The notes below the pieces were generated by a model that saw only the letters and a list, made by a program, of their open reading frames with translations, was not told where the DNA came from and ran no database searches. Position numbers and translations under genes: made by a program. Positions 8,974 through 18,630 of a stretch of 64,000 bases of DNA are shown here, one piece after another. Numbering within the stretch: the stretch's first letter is position 1; each line of letters opens with the position of its first letter. The DNA comes from Bacillus mesophilus. GTDB lineage: Bacteria; Bacillota; Bacilli; Bacillales; SA4. The stretch spans positions 1 to 64,000 of the forward strand of contig NZ_JAAIWM010000003.1 of assembly GCF_011008845.1 (NCBI RefSeq). The letters run 5' to 3'.

Positions 8974-9885
8974 ATGAAGAAGAAGACAACTCAACTTAGG
9001 GATATACTAAGTTCTCCAAAACTCGATTTTTTGATGGAAGCCCATAACGGACTATCAGCCAAGATTGTCGAAGAAACCGGTTTTAAGGGAATCTGGGCAA
9101 GCGGCCTTTCTCTTTCTGCTTCCATGGGGCTCAGAGATAATAACGAAGCATCTTGGACCGATGTATTAAATGTACTTGAAAATATGAGCGACGCGACAGA
9201 GATTCCGATCCTTTTAGATGGTGACACAGGATATGGAAATTTTAATAATGCCAGAAGGCTTGTTAAGAAACTTGAACAATTAAACATAGCAGGTGTTTGT
9301 ATTGAGGATAAGCTTTTTCCGAAAACAAACTCGTTTATAAATGGCGACGCACAGCCTCTTGCTTCAATTGAGGAGTTTTCAGGGAAAATAAAAGCAATGA
9401 AAGATACTCAACTCGATGAAGATTTTATGGTTGTTGCTAGAGTAGAAGCATTTATTGCCGGATGGGGTCTCAAGGAAGCATTAAAGCGGGCAGAGGCCTA
9501 TCGGAAGGCAGGAGCAGATGCTATTTTAATGCATAGTAAAAAATCTTCTATTAAAGAAATTGAAATGTTTATGAAGGAATGGGGAGGCAGGCACCCTGTT
9601 GTGATTGTTCCTACGAAATATTATAAAACTCCAAGCGATGAGTTTAGAAAATTGGGAGTAAATGCAGTTATATGGGCAAATCACAATTTACGAGCTGCAA
9701 TCAACGCTATGCAACAAATATCAAAACAAATATTTAAAGATGAAAGCCTTATTCATGTAGAAAATCAAATTGTTGGTGTTGACGAGATTTTCCGGCTTCA
9801 AAATGTTGATGAGCTTCAAAAAGCAGAAAAGAAATATTTACCTGAAACAATACAGATAGACCCTACCGGGGAGCAAGGTGATTAA
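8974..9885 (+). CDS. aepX: Phosphoenolpyruvate phosphomutase
   Basis: PEP mutase converts phosphoenolpyruvate to 3-phosphonopyruvate, forming the C-P bond that begins nearly all phosphonate biosynthesis. The 303-residue protein has the isocitrate-lyase/PEP mutase fold and the mutase signature [10 protein letters not shown] (111-120), which separates it from lyases. LDGDTGYG (81-88) supplies Mg2+-binding acids. Start ATG 8974 has AGGTG at 8961-8965; a GTG at 8965 is also in frame. It is the first gene of a four-gene run: its stop is followed immediately by the aepY ATG. Confidence 0.95.
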   Translation: MKKKTTQLRDILSSPKLDFLMEAHNGLSAKIVEETGFKGIWASGLSLSASMGLRDNNEASWTDVLNVLENMSDATEIPILLDGDTGYGNFNNARRLVKKLEQLNIAGVCIEDKLFPKTNSFINGDAQPLASIEEFSGKIKAMKDTQLDEDFMVVARVEAFIAGWGLKEALKRAEAYRKAGADAILMHSKKSSIKEIEMFMKEWGGRHPVVIVPTKYYKTPSDEFRKLGVNAVIWANHNLRAAINAMQQISKQIFKDESLIHVENQIVGVDEIFRLQNVDELQKAEKKYLPETIQIDPTGEQGD

Positions 9886-11013
9886 ATGCTAGATACACAA
9901 ACATTCGGAAATGACCTTAAAGCGCTTGGTTTTGACTTTTATACTGGTGTACCATGTTCCTTTTTAAAAGATCTCATCAACTATTCAATTAATGAATGTG
10001 ATTATATAGCTGCAGTCAATGAAGGTGATGCAGTCGCAATAGCCTCTGGAGCTTTTTTAGGGGGAAGAAAACCCGTAGTTTTAATGCAAAACTCAGGATT
10101 AACAAATGCCGTTTCTCCATTAACTTCCTTAACCTATCCTTTTAAAATCCCAGTCCTTGGATTCGTTAGCCTACGGGGTGAACCAGGTTTAAGTGATGAA
10201 CCCCAGCATGAACTTATGGGTGAAATTACAGGTGAAATGTTGGACTTGATGCAAATAAAATGGGACATTTTATCTCCAATAGAACATGTAGCCAGAACAC
10301 AAGTGAAAAAAGCAGCTGAGTTCATTGATAAACAAGAACCCTATTTCTTTGTCGTAAAAAAAGGGACATTCAAAAAAGAAAAATTAATGAAAGACTTCAC
10401 CGTGAACAATAAAAATAAAAACAAACAAGGAAAGATTGCTGAGGACCAAATGCCAACCCGCTATGAAACTCTTAGTGCGATCAACCAATTAAAAGATGAC
10501 AAAACTATTCAGTTAGCAACAACCGGTAAAACTGGTCGAGAACTATACGAAATTGAAGATGCCGTCAACAATTTATATATGGTTGGTTCCATGGGATGTG
10601 TTAGTTCCCTTGGACTTGGATTAGCTTATACTCGTCAGGACAAAGAAGTGGTGGTCATTGATGGAGATGGATCCTTGCTAATGAGGATGGGAAGCTTAGC
10701 GACAAATGGATTCTACCAGCCTAAAAATATGCTTCACATAATACTGGATAATCAGTCACATGATTCAACTGGTGGGCAGAATACTGTTTCCAACAATGTT
10801 AACTTTGTTGAAATTGCTTCCGCGAATGGCTATGAAAACTCTTTCTATGTACACAGTTTAGAAGAGCTTCAAATGAGAATAGTAGATTGGAAGAAAGAAA
10901 AAGGACTTACTTTTTTATATATAAAGATAACTCCAGGGTCCAAAGAAAATCTTGGACGCCCCAAAGTCACCCCGGCAGAAGTGAAGGCTCGTCTCAAACG
11001 ATTTATCAATTAA
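9886..11013 (+). CDS. aepY: Phosphonopyruvate decarboxylase
   Basis: This thiamine-diphosphate enzyme decarboxylates 3-phosphonopyruvate to phosphonoacetaldehyde, the irreversible step that pulls the unfavourable mutase reaction. Its 375 residues carry GVPCSFLKDL (21-30), the VNEGDAV stretch with the cofactor-activating Glu46, RGEPGLSDEPQHELMG (97-112), and the TPP/Mg2+ site beginning at DGDG (259-262). The ATG directly abuts the aepX stop, implying translational coupling. A lysine/asparagine-rich linker (about 165-185) joins the two halves. Confidence 0.95.
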   Translation: MLDTQTFGNDLKALGFDFYTGVPCSFLKDLINYSINECDYIAAVNEGDAVAIASGAFLGGRKPVVLMQNSGLTNAVSPLTSLTYPFKIPVLGFVSLRGEPGLSDEPQHELMGEITGEMLDLMQIKWDILSPIEHVARTQVKKAAEFIDKQEPYFFVVKKGTFKKEKLMKDFTVNNKNKNKQGKIAEDQMPTRYETLSAINQLKDDKTIQLATTGKTGRELYEIEDAVNNLYMVGSMGCVSSLGLGLAYTRQDKEVVVIDGDGSLLMRMGSLATNGFYQPKNMLHIILDNQSHDSTGGQNTVSNNVNFVEIASANGYENSFYVHSLEELQMRIVDWKKEKGLTFLYIKITPGSKENLGRPKVTPAEVKARLKRFIN

Positions 11014-11032
11014 ATAGATGAGGAGGTGCGAA

Positions 11033-12178
11033 ATGACTAAATTAAAGCGGAACATATTATTAAATCCAGGTCCAGCTACAACAACTGACACTGTTAAATT
11101 TGCACAAGTAGTTCCTGACATTTGCCCCCGTGAAAGGGAGTTCTGCAACGTTATAAATGAAGTTTCATTAGAACTCACGAGCCTCGTCGCTAATACCGAG
11201 GAATATTCAACTGTATTGTTCGGGGGATCTGGAACTGCTGCAGTAGAGTCTATCCTAAGTTCAGTTGCGAATGATGGAGTAATAATCATTATTAACAATG
11301 GCCTATACGGAGTTAGGATGTGTGAAATTGCAGAAGCGTATAGTCTTGATTGGGTTGAATTTCAGAGTCCGTATGATTGTGCAATTAACATAAAAGAATT
11401 GCGAGAATTTATATTGAATTTCCCCCGAAAAGTATCCTATTTAGCTGTTGTTCATAATGAAACAACGACAGGATTATTGAATGATATTGAGAAGATCGGC
11501 AAGATTTGTAGAGAGCAAAATATTGAAATGATTGTGGACGCAATGAGTTCTTATGCTGCTATTCCTATACAGATGAAAAAAATGAACATTAGTTTTCTTG
11601 CTGCAAGCTCAAATAAAAATCTCCAAGGAATGGCAGGGGTCTCTTTTGTAATTGCTAAGACCATTGAATTACAAAAGCAAAAAGAAGTAAAGCCTTCCAA
11701 CTACTATTTAAACCTATATTCACAGTTTCAAACCTTTACAGAAACAGGCCAGATGCGTTTTACTCCACCCGTGCAGACAATCTATGCACTAAAACAAGCC
11801 ATCCTAGAATTAAAAGAAGAAGGGATAGATGAAAGGTATAAACGATATAGCGAGTTATGGGAAATTTTAGTGGCAGGCCTTTCAAGATTAGGCTTAACAC
11901 ATCTTATCTCAAAAAAGAATCATTCAAAAATTATCACCGCTATATTAGAACCTGATTGTACTGCATATAACTTCAACCACATGCATGATTATTTTTACAA
12001 TTATGGGATTACCATCTATCCTGGGAAGCTTAACAATTTAAACTCCTTTAGAATAGCAAACATTGGTGATCTTACTATAGAAGATATGGAAGTATTTTTA
12101 AGATTATTAGAAAGCTACCTACAAGAAATTGGTTACTTCTATAAGAAAGGTGTGAGCGATCATGGTGAAATGGAATAA
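11033..12178 (+). CDS. aepZ: 2-aminoethylphosphonate:pyruvate aminotransferase-type enzyme
   Basis: A 381-residue fold-type I PLP enzyme of the PhnW/AepZ family. Next to aepX and aepY it most likely works biosynthetically, aminating phosphonoacetaldehyde to 2-aminoethylphosphonate. Seen are NPGPATTTDTVKFA (11-24) near the N-terminus, GGSGTAAVESIL (64-75) for cofactor phosphate, D169 in VDAMSS, and the Schiff-base lysine K195 in SSNKNLQG. ATG 11033 is the start because GAGGAGGTG (11020-11028) lies just before it. The 3' end overlaps the ATP-grasp gene by 17 bases. No phosphonoacetaldehyde hydrolase (phnX) or C-P lyase is nearby, which argues against catabolism. Confidence 0.9.
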   Translation: MTKLKRNILLNPGPATTTDTVKFAQVVPDICPREREFCNVINEVSLELTSLVANTEEYSTVLFGGSGTAAVESILSSVANDGVIIIINNGLYGVRMCEIAEAYSLDWVEFQSPYDCAINIKELREFILNFPRKVSYLAVVHNETTTGLLNDIEKIGKICREQNIEMIVDAMSSYAAIPIQMKKMNISFLAASSNKNLQGMAGVSFVIAKTIELQKQKEVKPSNYYLNLYSQFQTFTETGQMRFTPPVQTIYALKQAILELKEEGIDERYKRYSELWEILVAGLSRLGLTHLISKKNHSKIITAILEPDCTAYNFNHMHDYFYNYGITIYPGKLNNLNSFRIANIGDLTIEDMEVFLRLLESYLQEIGYFYKKGVSDHGEME

Positions 12179-12938
12179 GTGGAAAAAGTATATAACCTTA
12201 AGAAAAAATAAAAGAGTTGTGCCACATCTCCCCAAAACGATAAGGTTTTCTTCAAAACAAAAACTATGGAATTTCGTTAAAGAACACCAAACAGTGATTA
12301 TAAAACCACGAGCAGGAAGCCGAGGGAGAAAGATATATAAAATTACGTCAAGAGAATCAGATAATGTTGAAATCCATTATTTAAGTAGGAAGAATCACTT
12401 TACAGATATGGATAGTGCCCACGCTCACTTAAAAGAAGAAATAAAAAAAACTAGCTCCTATATAGTACAGGAGTATATCCCTTTGGCTACTGTCCAAGGT
12501 AGGCCATTTGATATTCGGGTAATTGTCCAAAAACAAAAGCACACGAATAAGTGGATTGTTACAGGTAAAGTTGCAAAATTAGCAGGGGAAGATTTCTTTG
12601 TAACTAACAATAGATTAAGTAAGGGGAAAGTTTTGCCTGTTACCAAAGCTATTAAAGCCTCTAATATATACGAATCAAAAAGAAATAGTAAAGTATTAGT
12701 ATCAGAATTAGAGCGAATATCCTTGCTAGCTGCAAAAACATTAGAAGGATTTTATAGTAGCAATAACATATTTGGTTTGGATATGGCCATAGATCGTGAC
12801 GGGCATATTTGGATTATTGAGGCAAACTTAAAACCTTTACTCTCCCACTTTTCTAAACTGAAAAATAAAAAAATGTACCGTAAAATAAAGAAACTAAAGA
12901 GATACCATAGTAGAAAAAAGAAGGAGAGGGATATTTAG
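12162..12938 (+). CDS. YheC/YheD-type ATP-grasp protein coupled to the phosphonate genes
   Basis: A 258-residue ATP-grasp protein. Motifs in order: TVIIKPRAGSRGRK (44-57, ATP-phosphate lysine and glycine-rich loop), YIVQEYIP (100-107), RPFDIRV (114-120), GLDMAIDRDG (205-214) and IIEANLKP (218-225) with metal-binding E220 and N222. It resembles the endospore coat-associated proteins YheC and YheD of B. subtilis but is shorter, essentially only the ATP-grasp part plus a very basic C-terminal tail. ATP-grasp enzymes join a carboxylate to an amine or thiol. It starts inside aepZ, so the two are translated together; an attractive inference is that it ligates 2-aminoethylphosphonate to an amino acid, peptide or surface carboxylate. 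Confidence 0.8.
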   Translation: MVKWNKWKKYITLRKNKRVVPHLPKTIRFSSKQKLWNFVKEHQTVIIKPRAGSRGRKIYKITSRESDNVEIHYLSRKNHFTDMDSAHAHLKEEIKKTSSYIVQEYIPLATVQGRPFDIRVIVQKQKHTNKWIVTGKVAKLAGEDFFVTNNRLSKGKVLPVTKAIKASNIYESKRNSKVLVSELERISLLAAKTLEGFYSSNNIFGLDMAIDRDGHIWIIEANLKPLLSHFSKLKNKKMYRKIKKLKRYHSRKKKERDI

Positions 12939-13144
12939 TTAAACGTACGTTAAAATAGTTCTAATTCCTAACTTTACCTTATATCCGGTAAAGTGATACT
13001 CTAACGCTTCATAGGATAAACCGGTAAGAGAATCTTCCAATAAGTATATGCTAGCCTTTATTCCTTGAGCTATTTATCTAGCCCCTTATGGTCCATCATT
13101 CTTCCTAACAAGTTTATAACCGTTATTAAATGTCAATTACTAAG

Positions 13145-13185
13145 CGTCCTTTATGTAGGTGATTACACCTAGTAAGGACGTTTTT
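13145..13185 (+). terminator. Terminator of the phosphonate operon
   Basis: CGTCCTT...TAGGTG pairs with CACCTA...AAGGACG and is followed by TTTTT. The surrounding intergenic stretch (12939-13486) holds no other gene I can support; it also has a short CTTTACC/GGTAAAG inverted repeat near 12975. Confidence 0.8.
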
Positions 13186-13486
13186 AAAACTCCTTCAATA
13201 AAAGGTAATCATAAGCATAAATCGGTCATATAAGCCTCTTTCCCAAAGCTTCTACGCCAGGAAGTCAACCTATCTTAATAAATAGTAAGAAAGAATCCTA
13301 GGGTCGTCGACAGTAAATGTGTGACTACTCTCAAACATCCTATTTAAACTTGTAGGAAGACTCCATCTGCCAAAACTTATCGTTTTCATCCTCCCCTTAC
13401 TAAACTATAATTTATTTATAAATAAGCAGCCGTTTACAATTCTAAGAGAATAAGATATAGGTTTTTTAAAGAGAGGAGTACCAAGT

Positions 13487-15535
13487 ATGAACTCATTCAC
13501 TAGCCAAAAAACCGGAATATTCCCTTCTGTTTGCTCGTTAGATTGCCCTGATCAGTGTGGCTTACTTGTACATAAGCAGGATGGAAAAATTGTGAAAATA
13601 GAGGGTGATCCTAACCATCCTGTCACCAAGGGGAATATCTGCAATAAAGTACGCCATATGACCCACCGCATCTATGATCCAAATCGCTTACAATTTCCTT
13701 TAAAGCGTGTAGGAAAGAAGGGTGAAGGAAAGTTTGAAGAAATTAGTTGGGAAGAAGCCATTGAGACAATTTCTTGCAAGTGGAAGAAACTAATTGAAAC
13801 TAATGGTCCCGAAAGTATTCTCCCATACAGTTTCTATGGGAATATGGGGCGTCTAAGTGCTGAAGGAATGGATCGTCGATTTTTTCATCGTCTCGGAGCT
13901 TCTCTTTTAGATCGATCTATTTGCTCTGCAGCTGGTTCTGTCGGATATAAGTATACGATGGGGGGAAGCTTTGGTATTGACCCAGAAGATACGATTAGTT
14001 CAAAACTAATTATTTTTTGGGGTATAAATGCGGTAAGTACTAATATGCATCAAGTTGCCTTGGCTCAAAAGGCTCGCAAAAATGGGGCAAAGATCATTGT
14101 GATTGATGTTCATAAAAACCAAACAGGGCAATTTGCAGATTGGTTTATTCCTATACTTCCTGGCACGGATACTGCCCTTGCACTTGGAATGATGCATATA
14201 TTATTTGCTGAGAATTTGGTTGATGATCATTTTCTAGAGCAATATACATTGGGGCACGAAGAATTACGAGAGCATGTCAAAATATATAATCCCGCTTCTG
14301 TATCAAAAATTACAGGAGTACCTGTTGATGATCTTTATAAATTAGCACGGATCTATGGAAATACGAGTCCTTCTTTTATTCGAATTGGCAATGGACCACA
14401 GCATCATGATCAGGGCGGAATGTGTATTCGTACTATTGCTTGTCTACCAGCTCTTACAGGCCAATGGCTTTTAAAAGGCGGAGGAGCAATAAAAGGCAAT
14501 GGAGGATACTTAGCACATAATGCAGATAGTTTACAACGCTTTGATTTATTGCAAAATAAAAATACAAGAGTAATTAATATGAATCAATTAGGAAGAGCTC
14601 TTTTAGACAGTAATCCACCGATCCAATCGCTGTATGTATATGGCACCAATCCGGCAGTGGTGGCGCCAGAAGGAAATAAAGTGAGATTAGGACTAGAACG
14701 TGAAGATCTATTTGTTGTTGTGCATGAATTATTTTTAACAGAGACTGCAAAATACGCTGATATTGTTCTTCCTGCTACATCAGCTTTTGAAAACACCGAC
14801 TTCTATACATCCTATTGGCATCACTATATTCAAATTCAAGAGCCTGTCATAGAAAGATATGGTGAATCCAAATCAAATGTAGAGGTTTTTCAATTGCTTT
14901 CTAAAGCAATTGGCTTCGAGGATTCCTGTCTATATGAGACAGAAGCAGAATTGATTAGTCAGGCTCTAGACTATACGAGCAATTCATATATAGAGGGCAT
15001 TACGTACGAGCGTTTAGTAGAACAGAAATACATGAAGGCAAACATAAAACCTTTGTTACCAGGTAAACTTATGACACCGAGTGGTAACATCGAGCTTTAC
15101 TCTAAGCAAATGGAAGAGCATGGGTATCCACCTCTACCAACTTATGAGCCTATTGTTCATGATGGGGATTATCCGTTTTTATTTATACCTGGTCCAAATC
15201 ACAATTATATAAACTCTACTTTTTCAAATAACGAAAAGCACATTTCACTTGAAAAAGAACCTCGTTTGTTTATAAATGTATATGATGCTTCAACTCTTAG
15301 CATTAGCGATGGAGACTATGTGAAGATTTGGAATTCCAGGGGGAACTGCGTACTGAAGGCTTCCGTGGGAGAAAATGTACTACCAGGTGTCGTGGTTACA
15401 CAAGGACTTTGGGCGGACTTACCTAACACCAAGCAGTTAGTAAATTCACTAACTCCTGACAGAGTGGCAGATATGGGAAATGGAGCGACTTTTTTCTCCT
15501 GCCGTGTTGATGTCGCCAAAGTGGAGAAATCGTAA
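13487..15535 (+). CDS. Molybdopterin oxidoreductase (YyaE/YoaE-like, formate dehydrogenase-like)
   Basis: A 682-residue DMSO-reductase-superfamily enzyme. The N-terminal motif C16-x3-C20-x3-C24-x27-C52 (CSLDCPDQCG...GNICNK) binds one [4Fe-4S] cluster. RSICSAAG and the following WGINAVSTN stretch are typical of the bis-MGD-binding domains, and the C-terminal dinucleotide-binding domain begins near 570 (FLFIPGPNHNY). It resembles the poorly characterised YoaE and YyaE of B. subtilis. There is no twin-arginine leader, so it is cytoplasmic. No partner subunit is adjacent, and the substrate is unknown. The start has GAGAGGAG upstream. Confidence 0.85.
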   Translation: MNSFTSQKTGIFPSVCSLDCPDQCGLLVHKQDGKIVKIEGDPNHPVTKGNICNKVRHMTHRIYDPNRLQFPLKRVGKKGEGKFEEISWEEAIETISCKWKKLIETNGPESILPYSFYGNMGRLSAEGMDRRFFHRLGASLLDRSICSAAGSVGYKYTMGGSFGIDPEDTISSKLIIFWGINAVSTNMHQVALAQKARKNGAKIIVIDVHKNQTGQFADWFIPILPGTDTALALGMMHILFAENLVDDHFLEQYTLGHEELREHVKIYNPASVSKITGVPVDDLYKLARIYGNTSPSFIRIGNGPQHHDQGGMCIRTIACLPALTGQWLLKGGGAIKGNGGYLAHNADSLQRFDLLQNKNTRVINMNQLGRALLDSNPPIQSLYVYGTNPAVVAPEGNKVRLGLEREDLFVVVHELFLTETAKYADIVLPATSAFENTDFYTSYWHHYIQIQEPVIERYGESKSNVEVFQLLSKAIGFEDSCLYETEAELISQALDYTSNSYIEGITYERLVEQKYMKANIKPLLPGKLMTPSGNIELYSKQMEEHGYPPLPTYEPIVHDGDYPFLFIPGPNHNYINSTFSNNEKHISLEKEPRLFINVYDASTLSISDGDYVKIWNSRGNCVLKASVGENVLPGVVVTQGLWADLPNTKQLVNSLTPDRVADMGNGATFFSCRVDVAKVEKS

Positions 15536-15634
15536 TTAATAGAATTCAATTGGAATCTTGTGCCTGAGCCTAAAAACAATCTTTAACTCGATTGTGAACG
15601 TTCATAATAGAGACTACGTAATTTCTAAAATAAC

Positions 15635-15666
15635 AAAGAGGGTTAGCATCAGCTTAACCCTCTTTT
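15635..15666. terminator. Bidirectional terminator
   Basis: AAAGAGGGTTA pairs with TAACCCTCTTT; A- and T-runs on both flanks serve the converging oxidoreductase and chemoreceptor genes. Confidence 0.85.
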
Positions 15667-15687
15667 TAATTGCAAAATGTCTATGCT

Positions 15688-17148
15688 TTAGGTATTACTC
15701 TTCGCAAGTTTGTTAAGATTCTCAATCATTTCTTCTAGTTCTGTGAAGCTCTCGCTAATAGATTCAATTCTCTCTGTTTGTAGGTCAAGCGATGCTGTCA
15801 TTTGTTCAATAGAAGCAGTTGATTCTTCTGTTATATTAGAAATCGTACTAATTTCTTTACCAATTCCACTAGCATTTTCATCAAGCTTATTTAACATTCC
15901 TTGTATCTCCGATGCTTTAGTCAACACATCGTTCATATTCTTTGTAACAATATTAAATAACTGAATCGATTCATCGGCAGCCTTCTGACCATGTTCGATA
16001 GCCGTATTTCCTTTGGTGAGCTGATCTGATACGGCATGGGTTTGTGTTTGTATATCTGACAGAATCATGGCTATTTCTTTAGCAGAACCACCAGCACTCC
16101 CCGCTAATTTTTGGATTTCAGCGGCAACAACGGCGAAGCTTTTTCCATGTTCCCCAGCTCTTGCAGCTTCAATTGAAGCATTTAAAGAGAGTAAGTTCGT
16201 TTGGGTAGCAATATCTTCAATTGCCTTTAAAATGTGACTAATACTATTCGTTTTTTCTTCGAGAGTAGTCATTAACTGAACTGTTTTCCCCTGCATCTCT
16301 TCAACATGATGTAATTCCTGTTGCATAGAGAGAATCAATTCATTTCCTTGATTGGTCACCTTAGAAGTAGATATCGAAAGATCCTTCAGCTCATTGGAAT
16401 GTTCCGAAATTCCTGTGATAAATGTATTGGTACCTAATACTTTTTCATTTATATCAGCAATTCCAGATGCTTGCATTTCAGCACCGTTTGATACCTCTGT
16501 GTATCCTGTAATAATCTCATTTGAAATATTTTTTGTCTCTAACACCCGTTGGTTCAAGGTTTTCCCAAATCTCTCAATCGATTCAACAGAGCTCGTAATT
16601 TCTAGAAGAAGGTCTGTTACCTTACTCTCATTACTCTTTACGTCAGCTACCATTTTCTGGCCCATTAACGTAATACAATAGGAAACCACTCCTATCATAA
16701 TCGTAATAGTAACAATGACAATAGTATCAATAATCTCTAAAGCCTGATAGTAAGGATTAAAAATGATATAAATCATGTTAATAATTAATGCATATACTGT
16801 GGCTAATACAATGACCTTACCTTCAAGATAGATAAGAGATAATAACACATAAAGAGACATAGCTGCCCATGTTTCTTCAGAAGGTATATACCAGACAAAA
16901 ATTAAGCAGATTAAAAAGGATATTCCGGAAATATAATATTTACCGCGTTCTGTTTCATGTGTTTTTCTATAAATTGCATAACTACTCCCTAGTAGTACCG
17001 GAGTAATAGCTAAAATTGTAAGAAACTCCTTCCAAGCCATTAAACCCAAAAGGGTAATCACTAATAGGATTGGTATACAAGATAAAAGCAAACCGGATAA
17101 AGCAAAGGTCAGTATTCTAGAACTTGTCCTTTCATATACAGAAGCCAA
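15688..17148 (-). CDS. Methyl-accepting chemotaxis protein with integral membrane sensor
   Basis: A 486-residue chemoreceptor. The first 165 residues hold about six hydrophobic helices with short loops, so the sensor is embedded in the membrane and not a large external ligand domain. There is no clear HAMP domain. The C-terminal cytoplasmic coiled coil carries the conserved hairpin tip ([20 protein letters not shown], about 325-344) that contacts CheA and CheW. Start is TTG 17148 behind GAGGGGG. The ligand is unknown. It lies beside an orphan histidine kinase gene on the same strand, but a terminator separates the two. Confidence 0.85.
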   Translation of the reverse strand: MASVYERTSSRILTFALSGLLLSCIPILLVITLLGLMAWKEFLTILAITPVLLGSSYAIYRKTHETERGKYYISGISFLICLIFVWYIPSEETWAAMSLYVLLSLIYLEGKVIVLATVYALIINMIYIIFNPYYQALEIIDTIVIVTITIMIGVVSYCITLMGQKMVADVKSNESKVTDLLLEITSSVESIERFGKTLNQRVLETKNISNEIITGYTEVSNGAEMQASGIADINEKVLGTNTFITGISEHSNELKDLSISTSKVTNQGNELILSMQQELHHVEEMQGKTVQLMTTLEEKTNSISHILKAIEDIATQTNLLSLNASIEAARAGEHGKSFAVVAAEIQKLAGSAGGSAKEIAMILSDIQTQTHAVSDQLTKGNTAIEHGQKAADESIQLFNIVTKNMNDVLTKASEIQGMLNKLDENASGIGKEISTISNITEESTASIEQMTASLDLQTERIESISESFTELEEMIENLNKLAKSNT

Positions 17149-17214
17149 ATCTCTTCCCCCTCAAATATATCTGTTCTACTCTTTATATCGACAAATTTCG
17201 TCATAATTGAATAC

Positions 17215-17254
17215 AAAAAAATAATAGAGGCACTTGCCTCTATTATTTTTTTTA
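17215..17254. terminator. Terminator between histidine kinase and chemoreceptor genes
   Basis: AATAATAGAGGCA pairs with TGCCTCTATTATT; a run of A precedes it and T-runs follow, so it ends the kinase transcript on the minus strand. Confidence 0.85.
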
Positions 17255-17256
17255 GA

Positions 17257-18522
17257 TTATCCTATATGAGAGATTGGTAAAGTTACTTCGACTTTTGTTC
17301 CTACGTTTTTCTCACTATGAAACTGTAGCTTCCCCTTATGCTGTTCAACAATTTTCATACTAACAGTCAGTCCTAAGCCGGTCCCCTTCTCTTTGGAAGA
17401 ATAAAAGGGTTCTCCAATTCGAGATAGAAATTCCTCGCTAAGTCCTATCCCGCGATCCTCTACCAAAACTTTAGTTAAGTCTACTCCACTTCTAAGTATG
17501 GAAACTACAACCTCACTATTACTATTAGAAGCTTCAATTGCATTTTTTATAAGATTGATAAATAGTTGCTTAAGTTGATTTTCACTACAATCAATGACGA
17601 TATCATCAGGTGCCTCAAACTTGATCTTTACATTGTTCATATTTGCCTGTGTTTCAACTAAAGAAATAACATCCGTCATTATTAGATTAATGCTATGCTT
17701 AGAAATACTAATCTTCTGAGGCTTAGCAAGTATCAGTAGTTCCCCTACTATATGATTAATACGATCTAGCTCACTTAACATAATCTCATAATACGGCTTA
17801 TGTTTTTGATTTTCTTCATCTTCTAAGAACAACTGCACAAACCCCTTTAGAGAGGTGAGTGGATTCCTAATTTCATGCCCAACACTAGCAGCAAGCTCGC
17901 CTACTACCGAAAGTTTCTCAGCCCTTCTTAATATTTCCTCATTTAATTTTTGATCTGTAACATCACGACCGATGGCAACTAAACCCTTTCTTGCTCCGTT
18001 TTCATAAAATAATGGAATCTTGATAGAATCAAAGATTTTTTCAGAACCATCTGGCATTGGAATAATTTCTTCACACCTAGTCGTTGTTCCATTTAACCAT
18101 GCTTCCTCATCAGAGGTTTCACAATAGATCAGCGCTTCCCTATAAAAGGAAGCATACTCGGCAATCTCGGAGTCTTTCTTTCCCTTATAGTCCACACCTT
18201 CTAACTGAAATAGCTTTAGCCCAAAATCGTTTGCTTCAATCCATCTCCCTTGGCCATCCTTGAAGTTTACACAGTCGACCATCGCATTAATCAGAGTAGA
18301 TAGATGCTGTTTAGCCTCCTTGATTTCCCTCAACTCTTCTTTTTCAGTCATTGCATAAAGCAAAAAAATCCCTACAAATAATATATAGACTATTTCCTTG
18401 GCTCTTTCCACGTACCAAACGAATGAATCGGATAAGTCACCTAAACTAATTACAAGATCTATTCCAAAAAACCATAAAACGCTAACTATAAAAAACAAGA
18501 TAAGTTTATAGGATTTACTCAT
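17257..18522 (-). CDS. PAS-domain sensor histidine kinase (KinB/KinE-like orphan)
   Basis: A 421-residue kinase: two membrane helices (about 5-27 and 43-58), one PAS domain (about 72-190, ending GLVAIGRDVTD), a HisKA domain with the phosphorylated His216 in ASVGHEIRNPLTSLKG, and a HATPase_c domain with NLIKNAIEAS (N box), DRGIGL (G1) and GTGLGLTVS (G2). The HEIRNPLTSLKGF type and the lack of a neighbouring response regulator resemble Bacillus phosphorelay kinases that feed Spo0F at sporulation. That role is inference. Start ATG follows AGAGGGG. Confidence 0.85.
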   Translation of the reverse strand: MSKSYKLILFFIVSVLWFFGIDLVISLGDLSDSFVWYVERAKEIVYILFVGIFLLYAMTEKEELREIKEAKQHLSTLINAMVDCVNFKDGQGRWIEANDFGLKLFQLEGVDYKGKKDSEIAEYASFYREALIYCETSDEEAWLNGTTTRCEEIIPMPDGSEKIFDSIKIPLFYENGARKGLVAIGRDVTDQKLNEEILRRAEKLSVVGELAASVGHEIRNPLTSLKGFVQLFLEDEENQKHKPYYEIMLSELDRINHIVGELLILAKPQKISISKHSINLIMTDVISLVETQANMNNVKIKFEAPDDIVIDCSENQLKQLFINLIKNAIEASNSNSEVVVSILRSGVDLTKVLVEDRGIGLSEEFLSRIGEPFYSSKEKGTGLGLTVSMKIVEQHKGKLQFHSEKNVGTKVEVTLPISHIG

Positions 18523-18602
18523 TATATGCCCCTCTTAGTTCATCAATAACAATCCTATTAATTGTAAAGCATTTACAGGTAAAATAGTAGAAATTTCTAT
18601 AA

Positions 18603-18630
18603 AGAAAAACCGTTGATTTCTCAACGGTTA
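18603..18630 (-). terminator. Terminator of the lipoprotein gene
   Basis: On the minus strand AACCGTTGA and TCAACGGTT flank GAAA and are followed by TTTCTTT. Confidence 0.8.

Noticed and set aside
13425..13441. cre-like TGTAAACGGCTGCT upstream of the molybdopterin oxidoreductase
   Set aside because: At least three mismatches in the right half of the consensus.
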